A DNA stretch of 64,000 nucleotides from Microcaldota archaeon (GTDB taxonomy: Archaea; Micrarchaeota; Micrarchaeia; Norongarragalinales; Norongarragalinaceae). The position numbers and the translations under genes are program-made. Of the stretch, positions 22,194 through 30,305 are shown in pieces. The stretch is taken from positions 309,852 through 373,851 of the forward strand of contig JACPGT010000002.1 of NCBI GenBank assembly GCA_016188965.1. Reading direction: 5' to 3'. The stretch's first letter is position 1, and every line of letters begins with the position of its first letter. The notes under the pieces were generated by a model. It saw only the letters and a list, made by a program, of their open reading frames with translations. It was not told the origin of the DNA and made no database searches.

Positions 22194-23693
22194 TCAAGTT
22201 ACGGTCGGCGTTTGCAACTTGCTTGCCGGCACGAAACCCATCTCTATGACCGGCTTGGGTGCACTTTGGCCGTTCATGAATTTCACTACCCTATCGTCCA
22301 CCATGGCGTGGCGCTTCTCCACTGGCTTTTCCAAGGTAATGCCTTCCAATGACCGGCACCGACTTAACGCGACGTAAAGTTGTCCCGGTGCGAACGTGCC
22401 TTGCGTCAAATCCAGTCTTACGCGGTCGAACGTCTTGCCTTGGCTCTTATGGATGGTCAGAGCCCACGCCAAACGCATCGGAAATTGGACGCACGAACCG
22501 ATGGACTGGGCCTTGATTTTTCCGGACGCCACGTCCAAGACCTGCTTGCTGACGTCCCACTTGTACTTTGGGACGTCCACCGCGTTGCCATCCTCCAGAC
22601 GCACCCGCACGAACTGCTTGCCTTCTTCATCCGTGAAAAACGCCGTGACTTTTCCCATGGAGCCGTTGACCCACCGGCCCTTGACGTCGTTGTTCAACAT
22701 CATGACTTGGCAGCCCACTTTCAGATTCAACGTCTGCGGCGCGGGCTGCACGTCCAACCGCCCGCTGATAAAAGAATCCGACCGGTACAGCCGGCCGGGA
22801 AGCAATTCCAGGTTCCGCTGGTTGATCTCATCCGCCACCCGGTTCACCGTCGTCAACGTGACGTCCAACCCGCCGCCCAAACCGGCCTGCACCCGTTCAT
22901 TGAGCAACGCCAATTGCTCGTCGCTCAGCGTGTTGTTCCGGATGGCGTTCAAAATGTCCAAAAACGCGGCGTCCTTCTGGCGGTGTACCTTTTCCAACTC
23001 CACCCGCTCGAACTCCGCCTTTCGGAACGCCTCGGAATCGAAGAAGTACTCGCTGGCATAACGCGCTTTGAACGCCTCCCGTTCCCCACTCACAAGCACC
23101 GGCGGCAACTGATACAAATCTCCGACCAAGATGACCTGAACGCCGCCAAACGGTTTGGACCCATCCCGACCGTTCAAACGCAGGAACTTCTCCACGCAAT
23201 CGAACAAATCCGCCCGCACCATGGATGCTTCGTCAATCACCAGCGTATCCAGCAATGCATACGCCGCCCTTCGTTTCGCCGACACCTTTTTGACCTTGTC
23301 CGGATGCACGTCGGGCTTGAACTTGAAAAACGAATGAATCGTCTCGCCCCTTACATTGAGGGCGGCAATGCCGGTGGGCGCCACCACGGCCACCTTCTTC
23401 CGAGTCTCCGACCGGAACTTGGCCAGGAGAGTCGACTTTCCCGTGCCCGCCTTACCAGTCAGAAGTACATGCCCGCTCCCCTTCTCCAGTTTGTGCAACG
23501 CCAACACAAACTCTTCGGTGAGTTCGATATCGGGGTTGCTCGCAATGGCTTTGGGCGGGACCTTAGACGCGACGGGAAACGCGGAAAACGAAGGAGGGTA
23601 TGACGCGTTAGACGAGCGCGTCGTCGCGCCCGGCTCCAATACCGACTCCGAGTAACGCCTCGGATAGGTCGGGTGACGGTTCAACGCCTGCAT
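22194..23693 (-). CDS. PIF1-family ATP-dependent DNA helicase
   Basis: About 499 residues. Superfamily 1B motifs: Walker A GKAGTGKST (80-88), VVAPTGIAALN, DEASM (motif II), GDLYQLPPV (motif III), and the C-terminal LTIHKSQGKTF and YVALSRCRS. PIF1 enzymes unwind DNA 5' to 3' in replication and recombination and are frequent on mobile or accessory DNA. A TATA box (GAATAAAAG complement) 27 bases before ATG 23693 supports this leaderless start over the TTG at 23750, which would put the flanking repeat inside the gene. Confidence 0.88.
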   Translation of the reverse strand: MQALNRHPTYPRRYSESVLEPGATTRSSNASYPPSFSAFPVASKVPPKAIASNPDIELTEEFVLALHKLEKGSGHVLLTGKAGTGKSTLLAKFRSETRKKVAVVAPTGIAALNVRGETIHSFFKFKPDVHPDKVKKVSAKRRAAYALLDTLVIDEASMVRADLFDCVEKFLRLNGRDGSKPFGGVQVILVGDLYQLPPVLVSGEREAFKARYASEYFFDSEAFRKAEFERVELEKVHRQKDAAFLDILNAIRNNTLSDEQLALLNERVQAGLGGGLDVTLTTVNRVADEINQRNLELLPGRLYRSDSFISGRLDVQPAPQTLNLKVGCQVMMLNNDVKGRWVNGSMGKVTAFFTDEEGKQFVRVRLEDGNAVDVPKYKWDVSKQVLDVASGKIKAQSIGSCVQFPMRLAWALTIHKSQGKTFDRVRLDLTQGTFAPGQLYVALSRCRSLEGITLEKPVEKRHAMVDDRVVKFMNGQSAPKPVIEMGFVPASKLQTPTVT

Positions 23694-23737
23694 ATGACTC
23701 AATTGGCTCAAGAACGAATAAAAGGAAGAAGAGTAGG

Positions 23738-23750
23738 TGGCCGGTGACAA
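23738..23750. repeat. 13-bp direct repeat, right of PIF1
   Basis: TGGCCGGTGACAA, identical to 22142-22154. Confidence 0.5.
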
Positions 23751-23813
23751 CTTCTCTACTACGCTTATTACTTTCCGGTAGGCTTAAATCTGTTGTCTAG
23801 GAATCAAACTAAC

Positions 23814-24380
23814 ATGGCAAAAAATTATCAAAAAAATTCTGGAAATTATAAAAATTCCGGAAAAAACCTTGGGAACGCCATAAACATTAGCGGCAATAAC
23901 AACTCCGTAGTATTGAAACAATATCGACGAAAAAAAGAAACGCCTGTGAGCGTTGGAGCAAATGACTCATACAATTGGGCACTGGACTTAGCAAAGTTCT
24001 TTTTCAAGTTACTCGGCAAGAACTATATTCCGACTTTCGCTATCGTTTCAGTATTGTCGGGAATAATCGCAGTTGTGAGCATTTTCAAGCCAACTCTTTT
24101 TGGTTTTGCATTCAGCGAGATTATCGCAGCGGAGAATAGCTGGCCGACCGGCATTTCCTTGGTCTCTTTAGCTGTTTCGATTGTATTTTTGCGTCTACCT
24201 GAAAAATCGACTTGCCCAAAATGTCGCGTACCCTTTTCGATGTTTGAATCTGATCGGCATTTTATAAAAGAGAAGGAAATTGGCAATGATCTTGTGCGCA
24301 ATTACAAAGTATTTGAAGAATGTGACAACTGCGGATTCAAAGAAAACTATCCTTTTGTCGAAAAAGATACGATAAATTGA
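23814..24380 (+). CDS. AT-rich membrane protein with C-terminal zinc ribbon
   Basis: 188 residues. An Asn/Gly/Lys-rich N-terminus (KNYQKNSGNYKNSGKNLGNA, then ISGNNNSVVLKQY) is followed by two membrane helices (about 75-125) and a four-cysteine domain CPKC...CDNC. Base composition is clearly more AT-rich than its neighbours, suggesting recent arrival. The ATG at 23814 sits 27 bases after TTAAAT (leaderless). No family recognised. Divergent from PIF1. Confidence 0.6.
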   Translation: MAKNYQKNSGNYKNSGKNLGNAINISGNNNSVVLKQYRRKKETPVSVGANDSYNWALDLAKFFFKLLGKNYIPTFAIVSVLSGIIAVVSIFKPTLFGFAFSEIIAAENSWPTGISLVSLAVSIVFLRLPEKSTCPKCRVPFSMFESDRHFIKEKEIGNDLVRNYKVFEECDNCGFKENYPFVEKDTIN

Positions 24381-24425
24381 TTCTAATATTGCCCGTCGTA
24401 AAGCGACTTAGTGTTGTGCGACGAT

Positions 24426-24442
24426 TCTTTTTTTTATTTATA
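24426..24442 (+). terminator. T-run terminator
   Basis: Nine T followed by ATTTATACC end the AT-rich gene and run into the 3' end of the convergent aRF1 gene. Confidence 0.4.
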
Positions 24443-25651
24443 CCTCAAGAACGCCCCTAATCCTCTGAAGGTCGCGTAGAATTGGGCGCCTTCGGCGGTG
24501 TCTTTGGAGATGAATTCGACTGGGACACCTTGCTGCTCGGCGAGGGCCAGGAGGTCTGCCATGACGTCTTGTTCGCCTTCCTTGGAACCGGCTCCGCCTT
24601 TGACTTCAAACTTGCCGCCGCAGGAACAGTCTTGAGGCGTGTAGGATTCGCCGTACACGATCTTTTCCTTCTTGCACGCGCCGCACACTACCGTGAACTT
24701 TTTTAATTCCAGGCCTTCCGTCACCAAAAGGCGTTCGATCTGCTTGTTCTGAAGCTTCGCCTGGATGTCGGTTAAGCCGTAGGCCGCCATGCCGCTGGTG
24801 GAGACTTCCCGCATGAACCGATCCATGAGCTTCTTTTCCAACACGGCTTCCTGGCCCGCGATGATCTCATCAGATTTTTCCAAGGTTTCGCGGATGCCAT
24901 ATTCGTCGGTATAACCCGTGTCCACCACGCCGAGGATCTTCAGTTGGTAGTTCTGGGGGGATTGTTTGACGAAGTCGTGTTTCGCTGGTCCGGGGCCGCC
25001 GACGATGACGCCTTTGAAGTTCTTGATCCCGACAAAGGCATTCATGGCCTCGCCGATGCGGGTGTAGTAGTATTCCACGGCTTCGGTGTGCAGGCGGGAG
25101 TACCTGGCAGCGCTCTGTCCTCCCTTACTTACTTTTTGATGCGCCGTGGAGTTGAGTTGTTTGATGATCTTGATTTTCTTGCCCTGCAGTAAAGCAACGG
25201 TGGCTTCCTTGCCGTCCATGACGACCAAGCCGTAGGTGTCGGTCGAGTCGGCCAATTCTTCCAGCGGTTCGGTCACGAACGTGCTTTCGCAGCGGTAGAA
25301 CTGCGTGTTCAGCGGCATGGGAGGTTCCAGGACGAAGAGTTGGATGTCGGTGCGGCCTTCGACTTCCGAGATGTTGCCGCAGAACAGGGCCATGCCGTTT
25401 TCGGGCGTCTTCTTGTACATCTTCAACTCGTTCAAAATCCGCTCCAAAGCGCCTTGGACGTTCTTTTGGGTGGTTTTCGACTTGATGTTGGCGGCTTGGC
25501 CGTATTCGTCGCGCAGTTTGGCCGCCGTTTCGTGGATGGGGTAGCCGGGCGTGATGTAGACGGTGACTAACTCGGTGCCGCGTCCGCGGAATTTTTTGAG
25601 CGTCTCGATCTTTTTCTTGAAGTCGAATAAGGCTTTGCTGTTGTCGGCCAT
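24434..25651 (-). CDS. prf1: archaeal peptide chain release factor 1 (aRF1)
   Basis: About 405 residues. It recognises all three stop codons and triggers peptide release. The N-domain carries the NIKS motif (ANIKSKTTQKN) and YxCxxxF (FYRCESTF). The middle domain carries GGQSAARYSRLH, the GGQ catalytic loop. The C-domain has CGACKKEKIVYG and a CSCGG pair, a zinc-ribbon-like mini-domain. ATG 25651 is preferred over GTG 25660. A TATA box on the minus strand near 25696 gives a short leader. Confidence 0.95.
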   Translation of the reverse strand: MADNSKALFDFKKKIETLKKFRGRGTELVTVYITPGYPIHETAAKLRDEYGQAANIKSKTTQKNVQGALERILNELKMYKKTPENGMALFCGNISEVEGRTDIQLFVLEPPMPLNTQFYRCESTFVTEPLEELADSTDTYGLVVMDGKEATVALLQGKKIKIIKQLNSTAHQKVSKGGQSAARYSRLHTEAVEYYYTRIGEAMNAFVGIKNFKGVIVGGPGPAKHDFVKQSPQNYQLKILGVVDTGYTDEYGIRETLEKSDEIIAGQEAVLEKKLMDRFMREVSTSGMAAYGLTDIQAKLQNKQIERLLVTEGLELKKFTVVCGACKKEKIVYGESYTPQDCSCGGKFEVKGGAGSKEGEQDVMADLLALAEQQGVPVEFISKDTAEGAQFYATFRGLGAFLRYK

Positions 25652-25708
25652 GTTGAACACTAAGCTTTTGAGTGCATGTAGGATGCCGGACGCGTTATTT
25701 ATGGGTTT

Positions 25709-25921
25709 TTAGAGGGACTTGTGGCGTGGTTTGGCGACGTGTTCCGGGGTGTGTTCGGCGGAGAAGATGCGCTGCAGCAGGAAAATGCGGTTGGCGAGGA
25801 ATTCGAATAAGGCGCAGGAGAGCAGGACCAAGGCGACTTCCTGGTTAAACGCAAGGGAGGCTAGGCCGATGACGGCAAGAATCAAATCCAAGAATCCGGT
25901 CCGGGCGCTATCTTCCAGCAT
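25709..25921 (-). CDS. 70-residue membrane protein
   Basis: MLEDSARTGFLDLILAVIGL, then ASLAFNQEVALVLLSCALFE and a basic tail ending PRHKSL. Two hydrophobic stretches, probably a hairpin. The TATA box near 25949 is 28 bases upstream (leaderless); longer upstream readings are rejected. Not recognised. It lies 57 bases from the aRF1 start. Confidence 0.55.
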   Translation of the reverse strand: MLEDSARTGFLDLILAVIGLASLAFNQEVALVLLSCALFEFLANRIFLLQRIFSAEHTPEHVAKPRHKSL

Positions 25922-26023
25922 GAATGTATGGTAATTTCCGTGGATACTTATAGTTTGTGCAAATCCGGTTTGTCTTAAAGCGGCTCTGCAGCTATTTGTT
26001 GCAATGCGGATGGGGCGGAAACG

Positions 26024-26488
26024 ATGAAAACACGGATGAAGGCGCATTCAAAATTCGCTATCAACCTCCAGCCGCTTGTCGAGCTTGCGGTTCAGTGCGA
26101 TAAGCGCCTTTTGGCCGTTTGGGCGTTGGAATGCGCCGAGCGCGTTTTGCCCGTGTTCGAAGGAGCGCATCCGACCGATTTAAGGCCCCGCATGGCGCTG
26201 GAGACTTTACGGGCCTGGTCTAGGGGCGAGTGCAACGTGACGCCCGCTCGGAAGATAGCGTTGCAGGCGCATGCCGCGGCCCGGGAATCAAAAGGAAAAG
26301 CGCGTTTTGCCGCAAGGGCTGCAGGCCAGGCCGTTTCCGTGGCGCATGCGAAGATGCATGCGGTGGGCGCGGCGTATTACGCGGCTCACGTCTTTTCTGG
26401 CGAGCAGATGTGGCAGTTGGAGCGGCTGCGGGATTTGATGCGGCGGGCGGTTAGCTGCAACAATCCTTGTACATGCCCGACAAAATAG
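26024..26488 (+). CDS. Imm-5-like putative immunity protein
   Basis: 154 residues, helical and Ala/Arg/His-rich: LLAVWALECAERVLPVFE, then DLRPRMALETLRAWSRGE, AAARESKGKARFAARAAGQA and VSVAHAKMHAVGAAYYAAHV. This is the pattern of the Imm-5-like family, annotated in bacteria as putative immunity proteins. No toxin gene is visible beside it, so the immunity role is unproved here; it may be a stand-alone regulator or stress protein. The last codons lie inside the motif CCCGACAAAATAGTC shared with the 61.6-kb hairpins. Confidence 0.6.
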   Translation: MKTRMKAHSKFAINLQPLVELAVQCDKRLLAVWALECAERVLPVFEGAHPTDLRPRMALETLRAWSRGECNVTPARKIALQAHAAARESKGKARFAARAAGQAVSVAHAKMHAVGAAYYAAHVFSGEQMWQLERLRDLMRRAVSCNNPCTCPTK

Positions 26489-26490
26489 TC
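26476..26490. repeat. 15-mer shared with the 61.6-kb hairpin loop
   Basis: CCCGACAAAATAGTC here is identical to 61593-61607, and both copies continue with N-A-G-G. The sequence CTAGCAAAC shortly after (about 26503) echoes the outer stem of the hairpin at 9674. It looks like a decayed member of that family. Confidence 0.55.
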
Positions 26491-26545
26491 GAGGTTTTCT
26501 TTCTAGCAAACGGCGCGAACGTCCCGGAAGTTTTTCGCGGTTTTC

Positions 26546-26576
26546 TGTAAGGTGAACCCGTGATGACGCGGGTCGT
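26546..26576. terminator. stem-loop between convergent genes
   Basis: AACCCG pairs with CGGGTT and is followed by T, with an inner CCCG/CGGG pair. It lies between the Imm-5-like gene and the convergent TrmB gene. Confidence 0.45.
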
Positions 26577-26597
26577 CCGGGTTTTTGGCTCAACGGC

Positions 26598-27332
26598 TTA
26601 TTTTTTGGCGTTTTTCCATAATTCGTCGAAGTAGGCCGCGAAGCTGTCGCGGACTTTTGGGTCTTGGACGACGAAGCACGCGAGGGTGGAGCCGATTACG
26701 TTGATCAGGACGGTGTCGCGGTAGATTTCGATCCAACTGGCGGTGGCGACGGGGTTCCGCATGTAGCGGACTTGGCTAAGCCGGAGTTTTTCGCGTTTTT
26801 TGCCGTAGGGCCGCGCGTCGGCGTTGTAGATGATTTGGAGCGCGCAGCCTTTGGCTTCGCGTCGGTGGTGGAAGTCCAGCAGGAACGCTTCCATCCGTTC
26901 GTTGGCCGCCGCGGGAGCGCCTTGGACGCGCATCACGTCGCCAGGCGCCATGTCGGCCAGGATTTTTTCGCGGAGGAGCCGGAAGGCATGGATGCCTTCG
27001 TGCATGCCGGCGTGCATGGGTTCCTGGGGCCGGATGGCGTTCAGTGCGGGTACGACCGCTTCGATCCTGCGGCGTTTTTCCTCGACGACGTCCAGCAGGG
27101 TTTCTGGCGGGAGGGCTTGGTAGTAGTGCCGTGCGTTGCGAACGATGGTGGATACCAGGCCTTTTTCAAGGAGGCGTTCCAATGCGGCGTAGGCGCGGGA
27201 GCGGTGCAGTCCGGTCTTGCCGGCGAGGGGTCCGGCGGTGGTCGGCCCGCTTTCCAGGAGGCCGACGTAGGCGGCCGTCTCGTTTTCCGTCAGGCCCAAG
27301 CCGCGCAACGCATCCCATTGGCCCCGGTCCAT
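26598..27332 (-). CDS. TrmB-family transcriptional regulator
   Basis: 244 residues. The N-terminal winged helix (LRGLGLTENETAAYVGLLES, then TTAGPLAGKTGLHRSRAYAA and LERLLEKGLV) is typical TrmB. A short coiled coil (about 80-95) and a C-terminal PLD-like sensor domain (to residue 244) follow. TrmB proteins regulate sugar transport and metabolism in archaea. The TATA box centred at 27357 gives a leaderless start. It is divergent from a small membrane protein gene and only about 90 bases away, a plausible target. Confidence 0.85.
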   Translation of the reverse strand: MDRGQWDALRGLGLTENETAAYVGLLESGPTTAGPLAGKTGLHRSRAYAALERLLEKGLVSTIVRNARHYYQALPPETLLDVVEEKRRRIEAVVPALNAIRPQEPMHAGMHEGIHAFRLLREKILADMAPGDVMRVQGAPAAANERMEAFLLDFHHRREAKGCALQIIYNADARPYGKKREKLRLSQVRYMRNPVATASWIEIYRDTVLINVIGSTLACFVVQDPKVRDSFAAYFDELWKNAKK

Positions 27333-27420
27333 ATGCTTTCTTCTGGACCCGGCTTAAATAAAAATGTTGTCCTATTTGGGAGGACGAAAATTAATAGGGG
27401 GTTGGGCTCACCATCGGCTC

Positions 27421-27726
27421 ATGACGTCTTTCCAGGATGCGTTCTCCGAGGGCACCATCGTAAGCCTCGTGTTTGTCCTCGTGTTGGGGGATTTCTTCGT
27501 GGGAACGGCGGGCCGGGCTTCCGACAGTTTCTGGGTCTGGTCGCTTGGTTCAATCATAGCGGTGCCCATGGCGGTTCTCAAGGGTCTTTCGGGAGTCTTT
27601 CCGCTTTTCGGCCCGGTGGCGGCGTTGCTTGCGCTGGGTCTTTTCGTCCAACTGAAGGATTCGTTGGGAAGCGGCGTCTACGCCGCGATCCTCATCGGCG
27701 CCGTCCTCTTGGGCCTGGGCGTCTGA
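27421..27726 (+). CDS. 101-residue membrane protein
   Basis: MTSFQDAFSEGTIVSLVFVL then three hydrophobic helices and a short end (LLGLGV). ATTAATAGG 28 bases upstream predicts a leaderless start at 27421. A GTCCT/AGGAC hairpin sits further upstream. Not recognised. Convergent with the thioredoxin-fold gene, six bases apart. Confidence 0.55.
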   Translation: MTSFQDAFSEGTIVSLVFVLVLGDFFVGTAGRASDSFWVWSLGSIIAVPMAVLKGLSGVFPLFGPVAALLALGLFVQLKDSLGSGVYAAILIGAVLLGLGV

Positions 27727-27732
27727 CGGTGC

Positions 27733-28788
27733 TTACGTGGTTCCGTTGGCCGCGTTGGCGGTCTGGTTGCGGATGGCGGCGAGGATTTCGGGCGGCAGGG
27801 TGGGTTCGGGCAGGCCTTTGCAGAGTTCGGGACGCAGGTCGCAGATGGCGCGTTGGAGTTGGTCTGCGTCGCGGACTTTGGTGATGTATTGGCAGTCGAT
27901 GACGAATGTGGGCGCGCCGGTGACGCCGTAAAGGTCGGCGGCGGCTTCGCTTTCGTCCAAGGCGGCTTCTCCATTCTGTTCGATGCAGAGGGCTCCGTCG
28001 GATTGGGTGAGGTTGAGCACGTCGCGGTTCTCATCCAGCGTGTGGATGTCCAGGCATCGTTGTTGGAGGGCCAGTTTGTCGCCGAATTTGAGGCGGGTCG
28101 CGTTGGCGGCGTCGCCGGAGAGCGTGGAGAACTGCGCGTCGCGGCCAGCGTCGTTGTAGCGCGTGCCGTTGGCATAGTACACGGGCCGGCAGAATGCGCA
28201 GGTGGGCGAGTAGAATTCTTCGACGTTGACTTTGCCGGATTCCTGGCAGCTGGTGTTCTGGATGACTTTGGCCGTGGCGGGTGGGTAGGCCGTCACGCCG
28301 TCGTCGGATTCCTGGAGGGCGAATTGGAGCTGGGCGAGGGAGTTGAAGAAGCCGACGAGTTTGGAGTTGGACGACAAGTCTGATTTGCCGGCGAAGAAGA
28401 CCGGGACGTTGCGCACGCCGGAAGCCAAGGCGGCGCGGGGGTTGTCCTTGATGTCGACGACGTTGAGGCCGATGCCTTGCTGGGCGAGGATCTGGCGGGT
28501 CTGGTCAACGCTGTTGAGCATGTAGTTGTTGTTGCAGAAGGTACAGGATGAATCGTAGAACAGCACGACTTTGGCCGTGACTTGCAGTTCCTGGATTTTC
28601 TGCTCGAGGCTCTGGATGCGCGAAGTTAGCGATGAAAGCAAAGCGGCGTTGTTGCCGTTGGACTGCAGGTCGGCGATTTTGGCGTTGAGGGTTCCGAGTT
28701 GGCTGAAGGAGTAGAACGAAGAGGCGAGTACGACTACGAGGATGACGGCCAACGCGGCGTAAATCATGGTATTCTGTCCGTTCGTCAT
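27733..28788 (-). CDS. membrane-anchored tandem thioredoxin-fold protein
   Basis: 351 residues. One N-terminal membrane helix (about 8-27), a coiled coil (about 33-70), then two thioredoxin-like domains. The first has CTFC (82-85) and a cis-Pro NVPVFF. The second has CAFC (197-200), further cysteines and a cis-Pro GAPTFV. A DsbA-like oxidoreductase acting outside the membrane is likely. It may serve the cysteine-rich surface proteins of this genome (inference). The TATA box near 28848 gives a leader of about 34 bases with GGTG near the start. Confidence 0.8.
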   Translation of the reverse strand: MTNGQNTMIYAALAVILVVVLASSFYSFSQLGTLNAKIADLQSNGNNAALLSSLTSRIQSLEQKIQELQVTAKVVLFYDSSCTFCNNNYMLNSVDQTRQILAQQGIGLNVVDIKDNPRAALASGVRNVPVFFAGKSDLSSNSKLVGFFNSLAQLQFALQESDDGVTAYPPATAKVIQNTSCQESGKVNVEEFYSPTCAFCRPVYYANGTRYNDAGRDAQFSTLSGDAANATRLKFGDKLALQQRCLDIHTLDENRDVLNLTQSDGALCIEQNGEAALDESEAAADLYGVTGAPTFVIDCQYITKVRDADQLQRAICDLRPELCKGLPEPTLPPEILAAIRNQTANAANGTT

Positions 28789-28936
28789 GCTGGAAACACC
28801 CTGGAAAATGCGGATTGTGTGTTGAAAATACGGGTCGGAAGCGGTTTATATTTTCTTCTTTGGCGTCTTTCTCTCGCAAACCGTTAAATTCGTCTGACGG
28901 TTCATGATGTTGGACTCGCGGGGGAGGCCGTTATTC

Positions 28937-29044
28937 ATGAAATGGAAGTGTGGCGTGTGCGGGTACATCCATGAAGGGGACCAGCCTCCGGATCAATGCC
29001 CGGTGTGCGGTTCGCCGAAGGAACAATTCAGCGAAGTGGGCTGA
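28937..29044 (+). CDS. rubredoxin-like protein
   Basis: 35 residues: MKWKCGVCGYIHEGDQPPDQ then CPVCGSPKEQFSEVG. The two CxxCG/CPVCG loops bind one iron as in rubredoxins and the C-terminal domain of rubrerythrin. The size fits the minimal rubredoxin domain. GGGGGAGG lies nine bases before ATG 28937; in-frame ATGs at 28904 and 28907 fit a leaderless start from a TATA box near 28882, adding eleven residues. It is a single-electron carrier, probably in oxidative-stress defence. Confidence 0.85.
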   Translation: MKWKCGVCGYIHEGDQPPDQCPVCGSPKEQFSEVG

Positions 29045-29178
29045 CGTTCAACCGGTTTGCGTTGTCCGTTCGGAGCCGGTTGCCGTTGTTTGACCCGGTC
29101 CACGGCTTTCTTTAGGTCATTCCGATTTTGCCCGGCCTTCCGGCAGTATTAAATCAGTTCCGGGTTTTGTTTTTACTC

Positions 29179-29769
29179 ATGGCCCTTCGCAAGGAGCAAT
29201 CCATGCCGCATCCGGTCCAGCCTATCTTGGACGCGCTTTCGCCTTTGGGCGTGGAGTTGCATCATCAAGTGGAGCCAAGCGAGCTTGTGGAACATGTCGG
29301 GTTGGAAAACCTGCCGGGCGGAATCAAGGCGCGGCTTTCAGGGCAACACTCGGATTCCGTCATCACGTTTTCGTTGGGGGACTCTGCGGATGCCAACACG
29401 TTCGTATGGAACGGTGCCAAGCCCACGACGGGGCTGAAACGCGTTGGGTGGCATTTGGCGCGTCTGCATCATTATTTCAGGGCGATGGATGCGTTGGATG
29501 AAACGAAGGAATCCTATCGTCACCGTCTTTCTGAAGCGGTTCGCAGCGTCCATCCGGATTTGAAGGTCAACGTGAGTTTCGGTCGGCGTCCGGGCGAGGG
29601 TTTCGTTCCGGTCCATCACGTCGTCATCTATTCGGACACGCCACATGGGCGGACGTTCATCCAGAACTTTCATGCGGGAATGCAGGACGTTACCAGCGTG
29701 GATTCCTATGAGGCGTGGAAGTCGCGCCCCAAAGGCATCTGGAAATGGCTTTCCGGCATCTTGGACTGA
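29179..29769 (+). CDS. hypothetical soluble protein
   Basis: 196 residues, no membrane helix. Mixed alpha/beta, with ITFSLGDSADANTFVWNGAK, GWHLARLHHYF and VHHVVIYSDTPHGRTFIQNF. No family recognised. The TATA box TATTAAAT is centred 28 bases before the ATG (leaderless). The tRNA gene follows about 55 bases after the stop. Style and length recall the protein at 37066, but a true relationship is unproved. Confidence 0.6.
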   Translation: MALRKEQSMPHPVQPILDALSPLGVELHHQVEPSELVEHVGLENLPGGIKARLSGQHSDSVITFSLGDSADANTFVWNGAKPTTGLKRVGWHLARLHHYFRAMDALDETKESYRHRLSEAVRSVHPDLKVNVSFGRRPGEGFVPVHHVVIYSDTPHGRTFIQNFHAGMQDVTSVDSYEAWKSRPKGIWKWLSGILD

Positions 29770-29823
29770 GTCAAGGATTCCCGGCGGGTATTTATTACTC
29801 CCCTGACCACTAATAATTTCGAT

Positions 29824-29926
29824 AGCCCCGTCGTCTAGTGGTCAAGGATAGCAGCCTCTGGAGCTGTGGACAGCGGTTCGAATTGTTCGATGGTTAGTAT
29901 CGGGCACGAAAATCCGCTCGGGGCTA
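29824..29926 (+). tRNA. tRNA-Gln(CTG) with apparent T-loop intron
   Basis: Acceptor AGCCCCG (29824-29830) pairs with CGGGGCT (29919-29925), discriminator A. The D-stem is GTCT/GGAT. The anticodon stem GCAGC/GCTGT holds the loop CTCTGGA, so the anticodon is CTG. The T-stem AGCGG (29872-29876) pairs with CCGCT (29914-29918), but the loop holds TTCGAA plus about 30 extra bases (29883-29912). Removing them restores TTCGAAT and a 73-nt tRNA. Within the extra bases TTCG (29886-29889) can pair with CGAA (29907-29910), followed by AAT, as in part of a bulge-helix-bulge. TTTATTA about 30 bases upstream is the promoter. The intron call is inference. Confidence 0.8.
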
Positions 29927-29956
29927 TATTTCCAGTATGAATTCATAGGTGATTTC

Positions 29957-30193
29957 GTGGGACGTATCAAGGGAAGACACATCAAGACGGCTGCCAACGC
30001 GCTGATCAAGCACTACGAGGCCCAGTTGTCGGCTGATTTCGAGCAGAACAAGCTCGTCGTCCGCCAGTTGAACCTGCTTCCGGGCAGCAAGAAGGAACGC
30101 ATGAAGCTGGCCGGCGAAGTGACGTCCATCATGGCCCGCCGCGCCCCTAAGCCTGCTTCGGTTGCTGCCGTAAAACCGCAGGCAAACCCTTAA
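29957..30193 (+). CDS. rps17e: 30S ribosomal protein S17e
   Basis: 78 residues starting with GTG, preceded by AGGTGAT. MGRIKGRHIKTAANALIKHY, then FEQNKLVVRQLN and SKKERMKLAGEVTSIMARR are typical of archaeal S17e. The Ala/Pro/Lys tail is a little longer than usual. It is an archaeal/eukaryal small-subunit protein. It lies between the tRNA and the pyrimidine genes and may share a transcript with either. Confidence 0.93.
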   Translation: MGRIKGRHIKTAANALIKHYEAQLSADFEQNKLVVRQLNLLPGSKKERMKLAGEVTSIMARRAPKPASVAAVKPQANP

Positions 30194-30305
30194 AACGAAA
30201 CTTCCCGTAAGCCAATCCGAACGAAAAAACCGTTTTTGCGGCTTGCCGAGGATTCGTGGCTGAAGGCTGCGGTGCGGTTGGAGACTTTGTTGAGGCTTTA
30301 GCGTC

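Noticed and set aside
22380-23603. 407-codon plus-strand frame over the helicase
   Set aside because: Antisense shadow of PIF1; no motif and no promoter.
24434-25651. Bacterial-type release factor
   Set aside because: The NIKS and GGQ arrangement and the C-terminal zinc-like domain are of the archaeal/eukaryal family.
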